DNA from: Salinicola rhizosphaerae
GTDB lineage: Bacteria; Pseudomonadota; Gammaproteobacteria; Pseudomonadales; Halomonadaceae
NCBI RefSeq assembly: GCF_014652715.1
Contig: NZ_BMZI01000005.1
Location: 300,753-364,752, forward strand
DNA: 64,000 nt
Direction of reading: 5' to 3'
The notes under the pieces are model-generated. The model did not search any database, was not told the DNA's origin, and worked only from the letters and a program-made list of their open reading frames with translations. Made by a program: the position numbers and the translations under genes. Within the stretch, counting starts at the first letter, position 1. Each line of letters opens with the position of its first letter. This document shows, in pieces, positions 12,034-20,774 of this stretch.

Positions 12034-13167
12034 TCAGGCGTCGCCACTGACCAGCTCTACTACCTCCAGGTCGAAGCCGGAAAGTGCCGAAAAACGCCAT
12101 GGCGAGCTGAGCAGTCGCATCTTGCCGACGCCCAATTGGCGCAGGATCTGTGAGCCAGTACCGATCGAAAGGAAATTGCCCGCGCCATCGGAGGCACTCG
12201 AACGCGGCGCCGGGCGTCGCCCGAGAACGACGTCGAGCTGGCTCTTGAGATCCCCTTTCGGGGTCGTGTCGTCGAGCAGCACGAACACACCGGCCTCGGC
12301 GCGGGCGATCTCCTCGAGCGCGGTGTAGGCCGTCCAGTGACTGTCACCGCGGCAGAGCGTGAGAATGTCACCCAGAGCGTCGCCCCCGTGAACGCGAACC
12401 GTCGTTGGCTTGCTCCGCTCGGGGGTCCCCGTGACCAGCGCCAGATGATGCGTGTCCTGAATCCGATCATGAAACACGTGCAGCGTCATCTCGCCGAAGG
12501 CAGTCGTCACCTCGCTGCTTTCCACCGCGTCGACGGTGCGCTCGTTGAGCATGCGGTAGTGGATCAGGTCGGCGATGGTGCCGATCTTGATATCGTGCTC
12601 GGCGGCAAAGCGCTCGAGCTCCGGCCGGCGCGCCATGCTGCCGTCATCGTTCATGATCTCGCAGATCACCCCGGTGGCCTCGAAGCCGGCCATGGCGGCA
12701 AGATCGCACGCGGCTTCGGTGTGGCCGGCCCGGCGCAGGACCCCACCCGCCTCTGCCATCAGCGGAAAGATGTGGCCAGGCTGAACGATATCGGCGGGTC
12801 GCGCGTCGCGCGCGGCTGCAGCGCGCACGGTCAAGGCACGGTCGGCGGCGGAGATGCCGGTCGAGACACCTTTGGCCGCCTCGATGGAGACGGTGAACTT
12901 GGTACCGTATCCGGAGCCGTTGTCGCTGACCATCAGCGGCAGGTCGAGCTGCTCGCAGCGCTGGCGCGTCATTGGCTGGCAGATCAGGCCGCGAGCGTGG
13001 CGAGCCATGAAGTTGATGTGGCCAGCCTCGACGCATTCGGCCGCCACAATGATGTCGCCTTCGTTCTCGCGATCCTCGTCATCCATGAGGATGACCATCC
13101 TGCCCTGTCGAATCTCTTCAACCAGGGTCTCGATGCTGGCAAGCGTTGTCGGTTGCGCGGTCGTCAT
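12034..13167 (-). CDS. ribB: 3,4-dihydroxy-2-butanone 4-phosphate synthase with degenerate RibA-like domain (RibBX)
   Basis: The 377-aa protein is a two-domain fusion. Residues 1-205 are a complete RibB, which makes the four-carbon precursor of lumazine from ribulose 5-phosphate: [10 protein letters not shown] near residue 30, [24 protein letters not shown] and [10 protein letters not shown] are all there. The rest aligns in length with GTP cyclohydrolase II but lacks the zinc-binding cysteine triad; only a lone Cys in LTLCRGD remains. Such RibBX hybrids are known to have RibB but not RibA activity, so a separate ribA should exist elsewhere. The ATG at 13167 has AGGACG at eight bases. It lies between ribD and ribH. 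Confidence 0.9.
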   Translation of the reverse strand: MTTAQPTTLASIETLVEEIRQGRMVILMDDEDRENEGDIIVAAECVEAGHINFMARHARGLICQPMTRQRCEQLDLPLMVSDNGSGYGTKFTVSIEAAKGVSTGISAADRALTVRAAAARDARPADIVQPGHIFPLMAEAGGVLRRAGHTEAACDLAAMAGFEATGVICEIMNDDGSMARRPELERFAAEHDIKIGTIADLIHYRMLNERTVDAVESSEVTTAFGEMTLHVFHDRIQDTHHLALVTGTPERSKPTTVRVHGGDALGDILTLCRGDSHWTAYTALEEIARAEAGVFVLLDDTTPKGDLKSQLDVVLGRRPAPRSSASDGAGNFLSIGTGSQILRQLGVGKMRLLSSPWRFSALSGFDLEVVELVSGDA

Positions 13168-13207
13168 TGCAAATTCGTCCTGTGAGATGCGGCACAGCCT
13201 ACCTGTC

Positions 13208-13285
13208 GGTCATGTCCGGCGCTACTGTGTCGCAAATCCGGTCATGTCGAAAAACCGACCCTATCGAGAAACCGACCATGGTCGG
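13208..13285. repeat. Short direct repeats and a 14-bp palindrome between ribD and ribB
   Basis: The 122-base gap between ribD and ribB contains GGTCATGTC at 13208 and 13240, two near-identical copies of TCGAnAAACCGACC around 13247 and 13264, and the perfect palindrome CCGACCATGGTCGG at 13272-13285. This spot normally holds the riboflavin synthase gene. I see no FMN riboswitch here. Confidence 0.6.
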
Positions 13286-13289
13286 CACG

Positions 13290-14480
13290 TCAGGAAGTCG
13301 GTCGTGGCCTGGCGCTGATCAACCAGTCGTCGCCGAGCGCCCGAATATCATCGATGACCAGGCGGCGCTGCTCGCTCATCGTGGCCAGCCCGGGCAAGGC
13401 GAACAGCGGCCGCGCCTCGCTGCCTAGCAGTGTCGGCGCGACGAAGAGCTCGAGCTGATCGACGCAGTCGGCCTCCAGCAGCGCACCAGCCAGCGTCGCC
13501 CCGGTCTCGACCAGCACCTCATTGCAGCTCTCTTCGGTCGCCAGATAGCGCAGCACGGCATCGAACGCGACGCGGCCCTGCGCATTGGCCGGCATTGCCA
13601 CCACGGAAGCACCAGCTTTTTCCAGCTTGCGCCAGCGCGGGCTGTCGGGGGATTCGAGCGTCAGCACGAGCGTGCGTCCGGGTTCACTCAGACAGGCCGC
13701 TGCCAGCGGCAGGCGCAGGTGGCTGTCGAGCACCACACGCAGTGGCTGGCGCCGCGCGATCGATTCGCCATCGTCCAACCCTAGCTGACCCGCTCGAACC
13801 GTCAGCCGGGAATCATCGAAGATGATCGACTCCACGCCGGTGAGTATCGCGCTGGACGACGCCCGTAGCCGCTGAACCTGCTGGCGTGCCGCCGGGCCGG
13901 TGATCCACTGGGATTCGCCGCTGGCCATGGCAGTCCGCCCGTCCAGGCTCATCGCCATCTTGAGCGTCACCCGCGGCAGACCATCCCGCATGCGTCGAAT
14001 GAACCCTGGATTGAGCGTGCGCGCTTCGGCTTCTAGCAGTCCGACCTCGACCTCGACACCCGCCTCGCGGAGTCTCGCGAAGCCGCGGCCTGACACCTGC
14101 GGGTTGGGGTCCTCCATCGCGGCGACAACGCGCGCGATACCGGCCTCGGCCAGGGCCACGCTGCAGGGGCCGGTGCGCCCGGTGTGCGAGCAAGGCTCCA
14201 GCGTGACGTAGGCGGTCGCGCCCCGGGCCGCCTCACCGGCGGCCCGGAGTGCGTTGATCTCGGCGTGCGCTTCACCGGCTCGGGCGTGATACCCCTCGCC
14301 GACAAGCACGCCTTCCTTGACCAGAACGCAGCCCACGCGCGGATTGGGGTCGCAGGTGTACCAGCCTTGTCGCGCGAGACGGATGGCGCGGCTCATCCAG
14401 ACCTCAGGCGTCTGGCCGCGGGACTCGTCGGGAGACTTGGACGTTTCGGCGTTGCCGACGATTTCGGGATTTTCGGACAT
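13290..14480 (-). CDS. ribD: Bifunctional riboflavin deaminase/reductase RibD
   Basis: The 396-aa enzyme catalyses the second and third riboflavin steps. The N-terminal deaminase has the zinc motifs HAEINAL near residue 70 and [12 protein letters not shown] near 95 (a Gly replaces the usual first Pro of the last motif). The C-terminal reductase has [23 protein letters not shown] and [15 protein letters not shown]. An N-terminal tail of about 28 polar residues precedes the first family motif, so a later start is possible, but no other ATG precedes the domain except [10 protein letters not shown] at residue 29. It lies 107 bases after nrdR, the common nrdR-ribD order. Confidence 0.93.
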   Translation of the reverse strand: MSENPEIVGNAETSKSPDESRGQTPEVWMSRAIRLARQGWYTCDPNPRVGCVLVKEGVLVGEGYHARAGEAHAEINALRAAGEAARGATAYVTLEPCSHTGRTGPCSVALAEAGIARVVAAMEDPNPQVSGRGFARLREAGVEVEVGLLEAEARTLNPGFIRRMRDGLPRVTLKMAMSLDGRTAMASGESQWITGPAARQQVQRLRASSSAILTGVESIIFDDSRLTVRAGQLGLDDGESIARRQPLRVVLDSHLRLPLAAACLSEPGRTLVLTLESPDSPRWRKLEKAGASVVAMPANAQGRVAFDAVLRYLATEESCNEVLVETGATLAGALLEADCVDQLELFVAPTLLGSEARPLFALPGLATMSEQRRLVIDDIRALGDDWLISARPRPTS

Positions 14481-14562
14481 GACGGCTCACAGACGTAATG
14501 GCTTTTCGCGAAGAGGCTCGTCGAAGGAAGCGGAACCGCCGCCGGCGGACGGGAATCGGTCA

Positions 14563-14586
14563 GCCGGCGTCAGCGCTGATGCCGGC
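14563..14586 (-). terminator. Near-perfect hairpin just after nrdR
   Basis: GCCGGC at both ends and TCA/TGA around GCGC give a ten-base-pair stem with one G-T pair, two bases past the nrdR stop. No T run follows, so it may be a pause or RNA-stability element rather than a full intrinsic terminator. Confidence 0.4.
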
Positions 14587-14587
14587 C

Positions 14588-15130
14588 TCAGGATTTCCTC
14601 TTCGACTCCGATGGTCTCGACCTCGCTGCCTCGCTACTGCGCTCGCCCAGCGCGGCATCCTCGCGCTCCGTTTCTTTGGGCTCCTGCGCCAGCCGGTCGA
14701 TCTCGGCGCGAAACTCATCCAGGTCCTGAAAGCGGCGGTAGACGGAGGCAAAGCGGATGTAGGCCACGTGATCGAGACGCTTGAGCATCTCCATGACCTC
14801 TTCGCCGATTTCGCGGGCCTCGACCTCGCGGTCGCCACGGGCCCGCAGCCGCTGGCGAATGCGCTCCACCGCAGCCTCGAACGACTCGACGCTGACCGGG
14901 CGTTTCTCCAGCGCCAGCGACATGCCGGCACGCATCTTCTGTTCGTCGAAGCTCTCGCGGGAGCCGTCGGCCTTGACCACCCTGGGCATGACCAGTTCGG
15001 CCGTCTCGTAGGTGGTGAAGCGTTCGCCGCAGGCGGCGCACTGACGGCGACGGCGCACCTGGTCCCCTTCCGCGACCAGCCGCGAATCGGTGACCTTGGT
15101 ATCTTGCGCACCGCAGAATGGACAATGCAT
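14588..15130 (-). CDS. nrdR: Transcriptional repressor NrdR
   Basis: The 180-aa regulator represses ribonucleotide reductase genes in response to ATP/dATP. The N-terminal zinc ribbon is intact (CPFC near residue 3 and CAAC near 31), followed by the ATP-cone ([20 protein letters not shown]) and helical region. The C-terminus extends about 25 residues beyond the usual length with Glu/Ser/Arg-rich sequence ([19 protein letters not shown]). The ATG at 15130 has AGGTAGAG upstream. The divergent neighbour is the sugar phosphorylase; no nrd gene is in the window. Confidence 0.94.
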   Translation of the reverse strand: MHCPFCGAQDTKVTDSRLVAEGDQVRRRRQCAACGERFTTYETAELVMPRVVKADGSRESFDEQKMRAGMSLALEKRPVSVESFEAAVERIRQRLRARGDREVEAREIGEEVMEMLKRLDHVAYIRFASVYRRFQDLDEFRAEIDRLAQEPKETEREDAALGERSSEAARSRPSESKRKS

Positions 15131-15368
15131 CGGCTCTCTACCTGGCGAAGCGGGCGATCGCAGCGGTCGCCACGCAGAATGATTTCATTCCGCGATTGTA
15201 ACGGGTTGCGCAAGATACCGGAAATACGCCGGAATTCGCGGGCGATTTTCAAGTTGGCCCATCTTCTGCAAGGATAGAGTGACGATTCGGTCACATCCGG
15301 TGACGCATCGACACCGGCGTGCCCTCTCACTTCGCTCCAGGCCTCGCTGCATCAGGAACCGCCCAACC

Positions 15369-17210
15369 ATGCCCAGTCGCGCCGCAAGCTACACCGCCCT
15401 TTCCGAAAAAGAGTTCATCGAACGCGCCAACGCGCGGCTTGAAGAGGTCTACGGGCCACGTCGCGACGAGATCATGCGACGCCTGATGACCCTGCTGGTG
15501 CACCAGCAAAGTGCAATCGATGGCCTGCCGCGGCCAACCTGGAGCGAGCGGGATCAGATCCTGATCACCTACGGCGATACCATCATCGATGGCGAACGCC
15601 CGCCACTGGAAGTGCTCGACGACTTCCTCGCCACGCGCCTCAACGGCACTTTCAGCGGCCTGCATATTCTGCCCTTCTTCCCCTGGAGCAGCGACGACGG
15701 CTTCTCGGTGATCCACTATCGCGAGGTCAATCCCAAACTCGGCGATTGGCAGGATGTCAGGCGTCTCGCCTCACGCGTCGATCTAATGGTCGATCTGGTA
15801 ATCAACCACGTTTCCCGAGACTCTCTCTGGTTCACCGACTACCTCTCCGGCACCCAGCCCGGCCGCGACTACTTCATCGAGATGGATCCGGAAACGGATC
15901 TTTCGATGGTCACGCGACCGCGCAACTCACCGCTGCTGGTGCCGGTGTCTACCCGCCGCGGCACGCGCTACTTGTGGGCGACCTTCTCCGAGGACCAGAT
16001 CGATCTCAACTTCGCCAACCCGGATGTCCTGATCGAATTCATCGGCATCATGCTGTTCTATGTACAACAAGGCGCGCGCACCATCCGCCTGGATGCCGTG
16101 ACCTATCTCTGGAAAGAGGTCGGCACCTCCTGCGTTCACCTGCCGCAGACCCACGCCATCGTTCGACTGCTGCGCGCGATCCTCGATTTCGTCGCGCCGG
16201 GTACGCTGTTGATTACCGAGACCAACGTGCCGCATCACGAGAACATGAGCTACTTCGGTCTTGAGAGGCTGGGACCCAAAACGCCGAGTCTCGAAAATCA
16301 GCCCTCTGACAACCAGAGCCCCGAACAGGGGAGCGAGGCGCAGGCCGACGCCCGGCCCGACGAGGCGCACATGATCTATCAGTTCACGCTGCCTCCGCTT
16401 CTGGTGCATACCCTGACCAGCGGCGACGCGTCGGTACTCTCGGACTGGGCGCGCTCGTTGCCGCAGCTGCCGCCGGGGTGCACCTACTTCAACTTCACCG
16501 CCAGCCACGACGGCATCGGCGTGCGCGCGCTCGAGGGACTGCTGCCGCCTCACGAGCTGGAAATCCTGCTCGAACTGATGCACCGCTTCGGCGGCTACGT
16601 CAGCATGAAGACCAACTCTGACGGCAGTGACTCGCCCTACGAGATCAATATCACCTACTACGATGCCATGAAGGGCACCCGTCGCGGCGCCGATGCCTGG
16701 CAGGTCGAACGCTTCCTCTGCAGCCAGAACCTGATGCTGGCACTGCAGGGCATACCGGGCGTCTATTTCCACACGCTGACCGCCACACTCAACGACCATG
16801 GCGGTGTCGAACGCAGCGGCAAGCTGCGCTCGATCAATCGGCGTCGCTGGCCGAAAGAGGAGCTCGACGAGCTGATCGACAGCCGCAGCACGCCAACGCG
16901 CGAAGCCTTCACCTCGCTCAAGCGGCGTCTCAACATTCGCGCCAACGAACCCTGCTTTCACCCGGAGGCCGCCCAACGCGTGCTCGACACGCCGCCCGGC
17001 ATCTTCGCCATCGAGCGCGGCCCGCTGGAAAACGGCCGTCGACTGCTGGCGATCTACAACATCAGCGACAAGCGCCAGCCGCTCGAGATCGATGAACTCG
17101 ACGATGGCGAGTGGTACGACGTATTGAAAGACGGCAAGCGCTGGAGCCCCCACCCGGACGAACGCGACATCCTTCGCCCTTACCGCAGTCTCTGGCTGGT
17201 CCAGCCATGA
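15369..17210 (+). CDS. GH13 sugar phosphorylase, probable glucosylglycerate phosphorylase
   Basis: The 613-aa cytosolic protein belongs to the sucrose-phosphorylase-like GH13 group. The barrel is recognisable from FSGLHILPFFPWSSDDGFSV near residue 95, DLVINHVS, the nucleophile Asp at about residue 242 (IRLDAVTY), the acid/base Glu at about 284 (LITETNVPH) and FNFTASHDGIGVR. The group includes sucrose, sucrose 6'-phosphate and glucosylglycerate phosphorylases (E. coli YcjM). I favour glucosylglycerate because gpgS and gpgP, which make that solute, lie 4-6 kb away and no sucrose gene is near; that is inference. An Asn/Gln/Glu-rich insertion of about 30 residues lies near residues 302-333. The ATG at 15369 has AGGAACC upstream; an in-frame start at 15279 lacks one. 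Confidence 0.82.
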   Translation: MPSRAASYTALSEKEFIERANARLEEVYGPRRDEIMRRLMTLLVHQQSAIDGLPRPTWSERDQILITYGDTIIDGERPPLEVLDDFLATRLNGTFSGLHILPFFPWSSDDGFSVIHYREVNPKLGDWQDVRRLASRVDLMVDLVINHVSRDSLWFTDYLSGTQPGRDYFIEMDPETDLSMVTRPRNSPLLVPVSTRRGTRYLWATFSEDQIDLNFANPDVLIEFIGIMLFYVQQGARTIRLDAVTYLWKEVGTSCVHLPQTHAIVRLLRAILDFVAPGTLLITETNVPHHENMSYFGLERLGPKTPSLENQPSDNQSPEQGSEAQADARPDEAHMIYQFTLPPLLVHTLTSGDASVLSDWARSLPQLPPGCTYFNFTASHDGIGVRALEGLLPPHELEILLELMHRFGGYVSMKTNSDGSDSPYEINITYYDAMKGTRRGADAWQVERFLCSQNLMLALQGIPGVYFHTLTATLNDHGGVERSGKLRSINRRRWPKEELDELIDSRSTPTREAFTSLKRRLNIRANEPCFHPEAAQRVLDTPPGIFAIERGPLENGRRLLAIYNISDKRQPLEIDELDDGEWYDVLKDGKRWSPHPDERDILRPYRSLWLVQP

Positions 17211-17291
17211 GCGGCAGCCAGCCGGATACCGTCGCAGAACCCCGTCGGGCCGGGCTTGCCGCGGCCCCGCGGGCTGGATACAGTAAGTGAA

Positions 17292-17361
17292 CGGAGATGG
17301 CATTCCTCCGGCTGCACCGCCTCATCGTGCAGTAAACCGCCCCGTGCTGATGATGCCTGCT
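17292..17361 (+). ncRNA. Fluoride riboswitch (crcB motif)
   Basis: The leader shows the conserved crcB-motif pieces in order: GGAG (17293) pairing with CTCC (17306) around GATGGCATTC, a variable hairpin TGCAC/GTGCA at 17313-17331, AACCGCCC at 17335 and GCTGATGATGCC from 17346. GGCAT (17299-17303) is complementary to ATGCC (17353-17357), the expected pseudoknot. It lies 141 bases ahead of crcB, a fluoride channel gene. A further hairpin, CACTAC/GTAGTG at 17386-17402, may be part of the expression platform. Confidence 0.85.
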
Positions 17362-17502
17362 ATCGACGTCCCCAGAGCTGCACTTCACTACCTGATGTAG
17401 TGGCGTGCGGTCTGTGGTGGCGTTGCGCGCAGGCCAAGCCTCTTCCGCCTTGCCTGCGTTGATCGATGACTCCCTGACGCTCAAGACAAGGAACCCGACC
17501 GC

Positions 17503-17883
17503 ATGTGGATCCCCATCGTCGCCATCAGCGCCGGCGCCGCCATCGGTGCCAATCTTCGCTGGTGGCTCGGCGCCCAGTACAACGGCTACTTTCTACACAT
17601 ACCGCCGGGCACGCTGATCGCCAATCTCGCCGGCGCCTGGCTGATCGGTATCGCGCTGAGCTTCTTCCAGGACTCCTCGCTCAGCGTCGAGTGGAAACTG
17701 TTTGTCGTCACCGGTCTACTCGGCGCGCTGACCACGTTCTCGACCTTCTCCGCCGAGATGGTCGGCGCTATTCAGAGCGGTCGCTGGCTTTGGGCGCTAA
17801 CGGGCACGCTCGTTCACGTCATCGGCTCTTTCGCCATGACCATGCTCGGCATCGCTTGCTATGGCTGGATCCGGCACGGTTGA
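17503..17883 (+). CDS. crcB: Fluoride ion channel CrcB/Fluc
   Basis: The 126-aa inner-membrane protein has four hydrophobic helices and the family motifs GAAIGANLRWWLG near residue 8, GTLIANLAGAWLIG, GLLGALTTFSTFSAEM near 75 and a C-terminal helix. It exports toxic fluoride as an antiparallel dimer. Length is normal for Fluc. The start at 17503 follows AAGGAACC. The upstream fluoride riboswitch should turn the gene on when fluoride enters the cell. It sits between the sugar phosphorylase and the diguanylate cyclase with no obvious functional tie to either. Confidence 0.94.
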   Translation: MWIPIVAISAGAAIGANLRWWLGAQYNGYFLHIPPGTLIANLAGAWLIGIALSFFQDSSLSVEWKLFVVTGLLGALTTFSTFSAEMVGAIQSGRWLWALTGTLVHVIGSFAMTMLGIACYGWIRHG

Positions 17884-18182
17884 TATCCGGAATCTCGTCA
17901 GTGGTCTGACGCTCGTCCGGATTTCGCGATGAGTTCGGTTCGACACGGGTGTCAGGTCAAGGCCGGAAGGCTCGCGGGAGACGGCCCGGGCCAGGAACAA
18001 CGGCAGGCGCCTTAGCGTCTTCAGGCACACCGCCCCCCGGCCGATAAACCTAGGGAAAGTCAATGCACCGGACCTCGCGTCGAGACCATCTGGAACCGAC
18101 GCAATGGCAAAGACTCGGCGTACACGGGAACCATTGAGCACATCTTTTGAAACCACTCGAACCGCTACCGCTAGACTCGGTG

Positions 18183-19622
18183 ATGGACGCTACAGCGACC
18201 CATGGTTTGCGCCAGGCCGCACTTTTCGTCGCTTGGCTGCTGCTCTGGCGCATCTCCGCGCTCATGGAATATGCGCCCCACGCCAGCCTATGGTTTCCGC
18301 CAGCCGGTCTCAGTTTTGCAGCGTTCTTACTCTGGGGGCGTAGCGCACTTCCCGTATTGATGCTGGCAGCGGTCAGCGTCACATTCTGGGTCGACCATCT
18401 CTACGAATTACGCCAGCCAATCGAGGAGCTACTGCTCGCCGGTTTGCTATTTGGCGTCGCCCATTGCGGTACTTACGCATTAGGCGCCACCGTACTCAAG
18501 CATCTGGTTCGGGGAAGATCGGGGACCGCGGCACCGGTCGCCATACCGCTGTTCCTGCTGATTGGTTGTCTGACCACGCTCGTGGCCGCCGTCACGGGGA
18601 CCGTGTCACTTTACGCCGTCGGGTTGATCGAGACACCCAATCTCGCCGCCATCTGGTTACCCTGGTGGATCGGCGACATGGTTGGCGTGATCGTTCTGAC
18701 CCCCCTGTTCCTGGGCCTGTTGAGTTGGCGCTATCCCCACATCGAGTCTTGGCTGGGTGGACTAAGCTTCGCCCCGGAACATCAAGGCCGACGCCACTTC
18801 CTGGTCAAGCTGGGTATCTGCGCACTTCTGCTCACGCTGCTGATGCTGATATCCGCGAAAACCGGCGCTCCCGAGGTCGCGTTCGGAGCCTTCTTTCTTA
18901 TCATCCCTCAGATGTGGATCGTTTATACCGAAGGGGCAATGCGCAGCGCCGTCAGCCTGACGATTTTCAGCACGCTGACCGCCGTGTGGGTCTCCGCGCT
19001 GGGACTGATCGAGCAATCGTTGACCTATCAATTCGCGATGTGCGTCATTGCCGCTAGCGGATATTTCGGCTTTACCGTCCCCTCCCTGATCGCCAACAAT
19101 CGACAACTCAGCGAAATGGCATTTAACGACGGCTTGACGGGCGCGCTGAACCGGAATCGTTTCTTCGAACTCGCGATGCAAGCCAAACACGACGCCGAGA
19201 GACACCAGCAACCCGTCTCTTTACTATTAATGGATATGGACGCCTTCAAGCAGATCAACGATAGCTTCGGCCATGATGTAGGCGACCAGGCCTTGTTACA
19301 GCTATGCCGCACACTGAAGCTTGAACTGAGCCCTAAAGACCTGCTGGGGCGTTTTGGTGGCGACGAGTTTCTGGTTTTGCTTCCCGGAACCAACGCGGCG
19401 GCAGCCAGGAGGCGAATGAACACAATACAAACCAAGATAGGCACCCAACGTATTCCCGGCACGGAGCATCGGCTCTCGGCAACCGTGGTTCATGTCACCC
19501 TCGCGCCTTACGAGCGGCTCGAGGATGCCTTCACCCGAGCCGACCATGAGCTATTGCGAGTAAAGCGCCAGCGAACAGGCGCATCCAGGACACATGCAGC
19601 GGGCACTGAAGAGCCCAGATAG
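18183..19622 (+). CDS. MASE1-domain diguanylate cyclase
   Basis: About 300 N-terminal residues form a MASE1-like multi-helix membrane sensor (SLWFPPAGLSFAAFLLWG is typical), followed by a GGDEF domain with GRFGGDEFLVLLPG. It should make cyclic di-GMP at the membrane. The inhibitory I-site RxxD before GGDEF reads SPKD, so the arginine is missing and product inhibition is probably lost. Start choice is uncertain: the ATG at 18183 and a TTG at 18147 are both weakly supported. Locally AT-richer codons (TTA, ATA, AAT) than neighbours hint at a different history. The MASE1 ligand is unknown; it stands alone. Confidence 0.85.
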   Translation: MDATATHGLRQAALFVAWLLLWRISALMEYAPHASLWFPPAGLSFAAFLLWGRSALPVLMLAAVSVTFWVDHLYELRQPIEELLLAGLLFGVAHCGTYALGATVLKHLVRGRSGTAAPVAIPLFLLIGCLTTLVAAVTGTVSLYAVGLIETPNLAAIWLPWWIGDMVGVIVLTPLFLGLLSWRYPHIESWLGGLSFAPEHQGRRHFLVKLGICALLLTLLMLISAKTGAPEVAFGAFFLIIPQMWIVYTEGAMRSAVSLTIFSTLTAVWVSALGLIEQSLTYQFAMCVIAASGYFGFTVPSLIANNRQLSEMAFNDGLTGALNRNRFFELAMQAKHDAERHQQPVSLLLMDMDAFKQINDSFGHDVGDQALLQLCRTLKLELSPKDLLGRFGGDEFLVLLPGTNAAAARRRMNTIQTKIGTQRIPGTEHRLSATVVHVTLAPYERLEDAFTRADHELLRVKRQRTGASRTHAAGTEEPR

Positions 19623-19704
19623 ATCCGGAGATATAGCGTCCGGAATATCCAGGCGACTCCGTTGTGCTTTATTCCCGAAACGGACCCCGGCTCCGTCAAT
19701 TAGC

Positions 19705-20601
19705 CTATAGCGCATTCAACGGAATCTTGAGATAGCGTTTTCCATCGTCCTCGGGATCCGGGAGTCGCCCGCCCCGGATATTGACCTGCAATGCATGCAG
19801 GATCAATTTCGGCATCGGTAGCTCGCGGTCACGACGCTGACGCAATTCGACATATGCCGCCTCGTTGCTGGTACCGAGCCGATGCTTGTTGGTGTCACGC
19901 TGCTCGCGCACCGAGCTCTCCCATCGAGGCTCTCGGCCCTCGGGCATGTAATCGTGCCCGGTGAACATACGCGTGTCATCGGGCAGCGAGAGGATAGCCT
20001 GGATCGAATGCCATAATTGGTGAGCGCTCCCGCCGGGAAAGTCGGCGCGAGCCGTGCCGAAGTCGGGTTGAAACAGGGTGTCATGAACGAAGGCGGCATC
20101 ACCGATGACATAGGTGATCGACGCCAGCGTGTGCCCAGGCGAGTGCATGACCTTCGCCTCCAGCTCGCCAAGCCGGAACGTTTCGCCATGTCGGAACAAG
20201 CAACTCCACTGTCGGCCATCCGCCGGTAGCGAAGGCCAGTTGTAGATCGACTTCCACAGCGCCTGAACCTCTGTCACCGGCTGCCCGATGGCGGTGGGGG
20301 CTCCCGTTTTGTCGTGCAGATAGCCGGCCGCCGAAAAGTGATCGGCGTGAGGATGCGTATCGAGAATCCAGACGAGCTCAAGGGCGTTTCGTTCGACATA
20401 AGCCAACAGTTCATCGGCGTGATGCGTGGCTGTCGCGCCGGCGTTCTCATCGTAATCCAGTACCGGATCAATGATCGCGCACTGCTTCGTGGCGGGATCG
20501 CTGACCACGTACTGCACGCTGAAGGTGCGCGGGTCGAAAAAGCCGGCAACATCGGGACGGCCCTGAGCCGCATCGCCGGGAGAGAGCGCAAACGTCTTCA
20601 T
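19705..20601 (-). CDS. MBL-fold hydrolase, ETHE1/Blh-like probable persulfide dioxygenase
   Basis: The 298-aa metallo-beta-lactamase-fold protein has the metal motif THPHADH near residue 81, IIDPVLDYD before it, a second His in MHSPGHT near 152 and a late GHDY. Length and motif context match the ETHE1/Blh-type persulfide dioxygenases, which oxidise glutathione persulfide to sulfite; glyoxalase II is less likely. No rhodanese or sulfide:quinone reductase gene is adjacent, so the pathway link is family-based only. The ATG at 20601 has AGGAG upstream. Upstream sequence holds the palindrome GTTATAAC (about 20651-20658). It converges on the cyclase gene. Confidence 0.8.
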   Translation of the reverse strand: MKTFALSPGDAAQGRPDVAGFFDPRTFSVQYVVSDPATKQCAIIDPVLDYDENAGATATHHADELLAYVERNALELVWILDTHPHADHFSAAGYLHDKTGAPTAIGQPVTEVQALWKSIYNWPSLPADGRQWSCLFRHGETFRLGELEAKVMHSPGHTLASITYVIGDAAFVHDTLFQPDFGTARADFPGGSAHQLWHSIQAILSLPDDTRMFTGHDYMPEGREPRWESSVREQRDTNKHRLGTSNEAAYVELRQRRDRELPMPKLILHALQVNIRGGRLPDPEDDGKRYLKIPLNAL

Positions 20602-20724
20602 GCTGACTCCTGAGTCTGACGGAAATCACTTCAGGATAACGCCGAATAAGTTATAACGTTAGACGCCTTGCCAATATGGGAAGTGCGCTGGCCTACGCTG
20701 TATCCGCAAGCCGAGAGCGTCACG

Positions 20725-20747
20725 AAGCCCACACTCGATGTGGGCTT
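20725..20747 (-). terminator. Hairpin terminator after gpgS
   Basis: AAGCCCACA/TGTGGGCTT forms a nine-base-pair stem with a CTCGA loop, 28 bases past the gpgS stop. Only a short T run is present, so it may also act on the opposite strand. Confidence 0.65.
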
Positions 20748-20774
20748 TGACACACCTGGAGAGCGCCGCCCGAC

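Noticed and set aside
13168-13289. FMN riboswitch before ribB
   Set aside because: The conserved RFN-element boxes are absent; only short repeats are present.
15927-17303. 458-codon minus-strand frame over the sugar phosphorylase
   Set aside because: The opposite strand carries a complete GH13 enzyme; this frame has no motif.
18001-18146. Possible cyclic-di-GMP riboswitch before the diguanylate cyclase
   Set aside because: Some GACGCAA and GGCAAAG words recall the GEMM motif, but the order and pairing do not fit.
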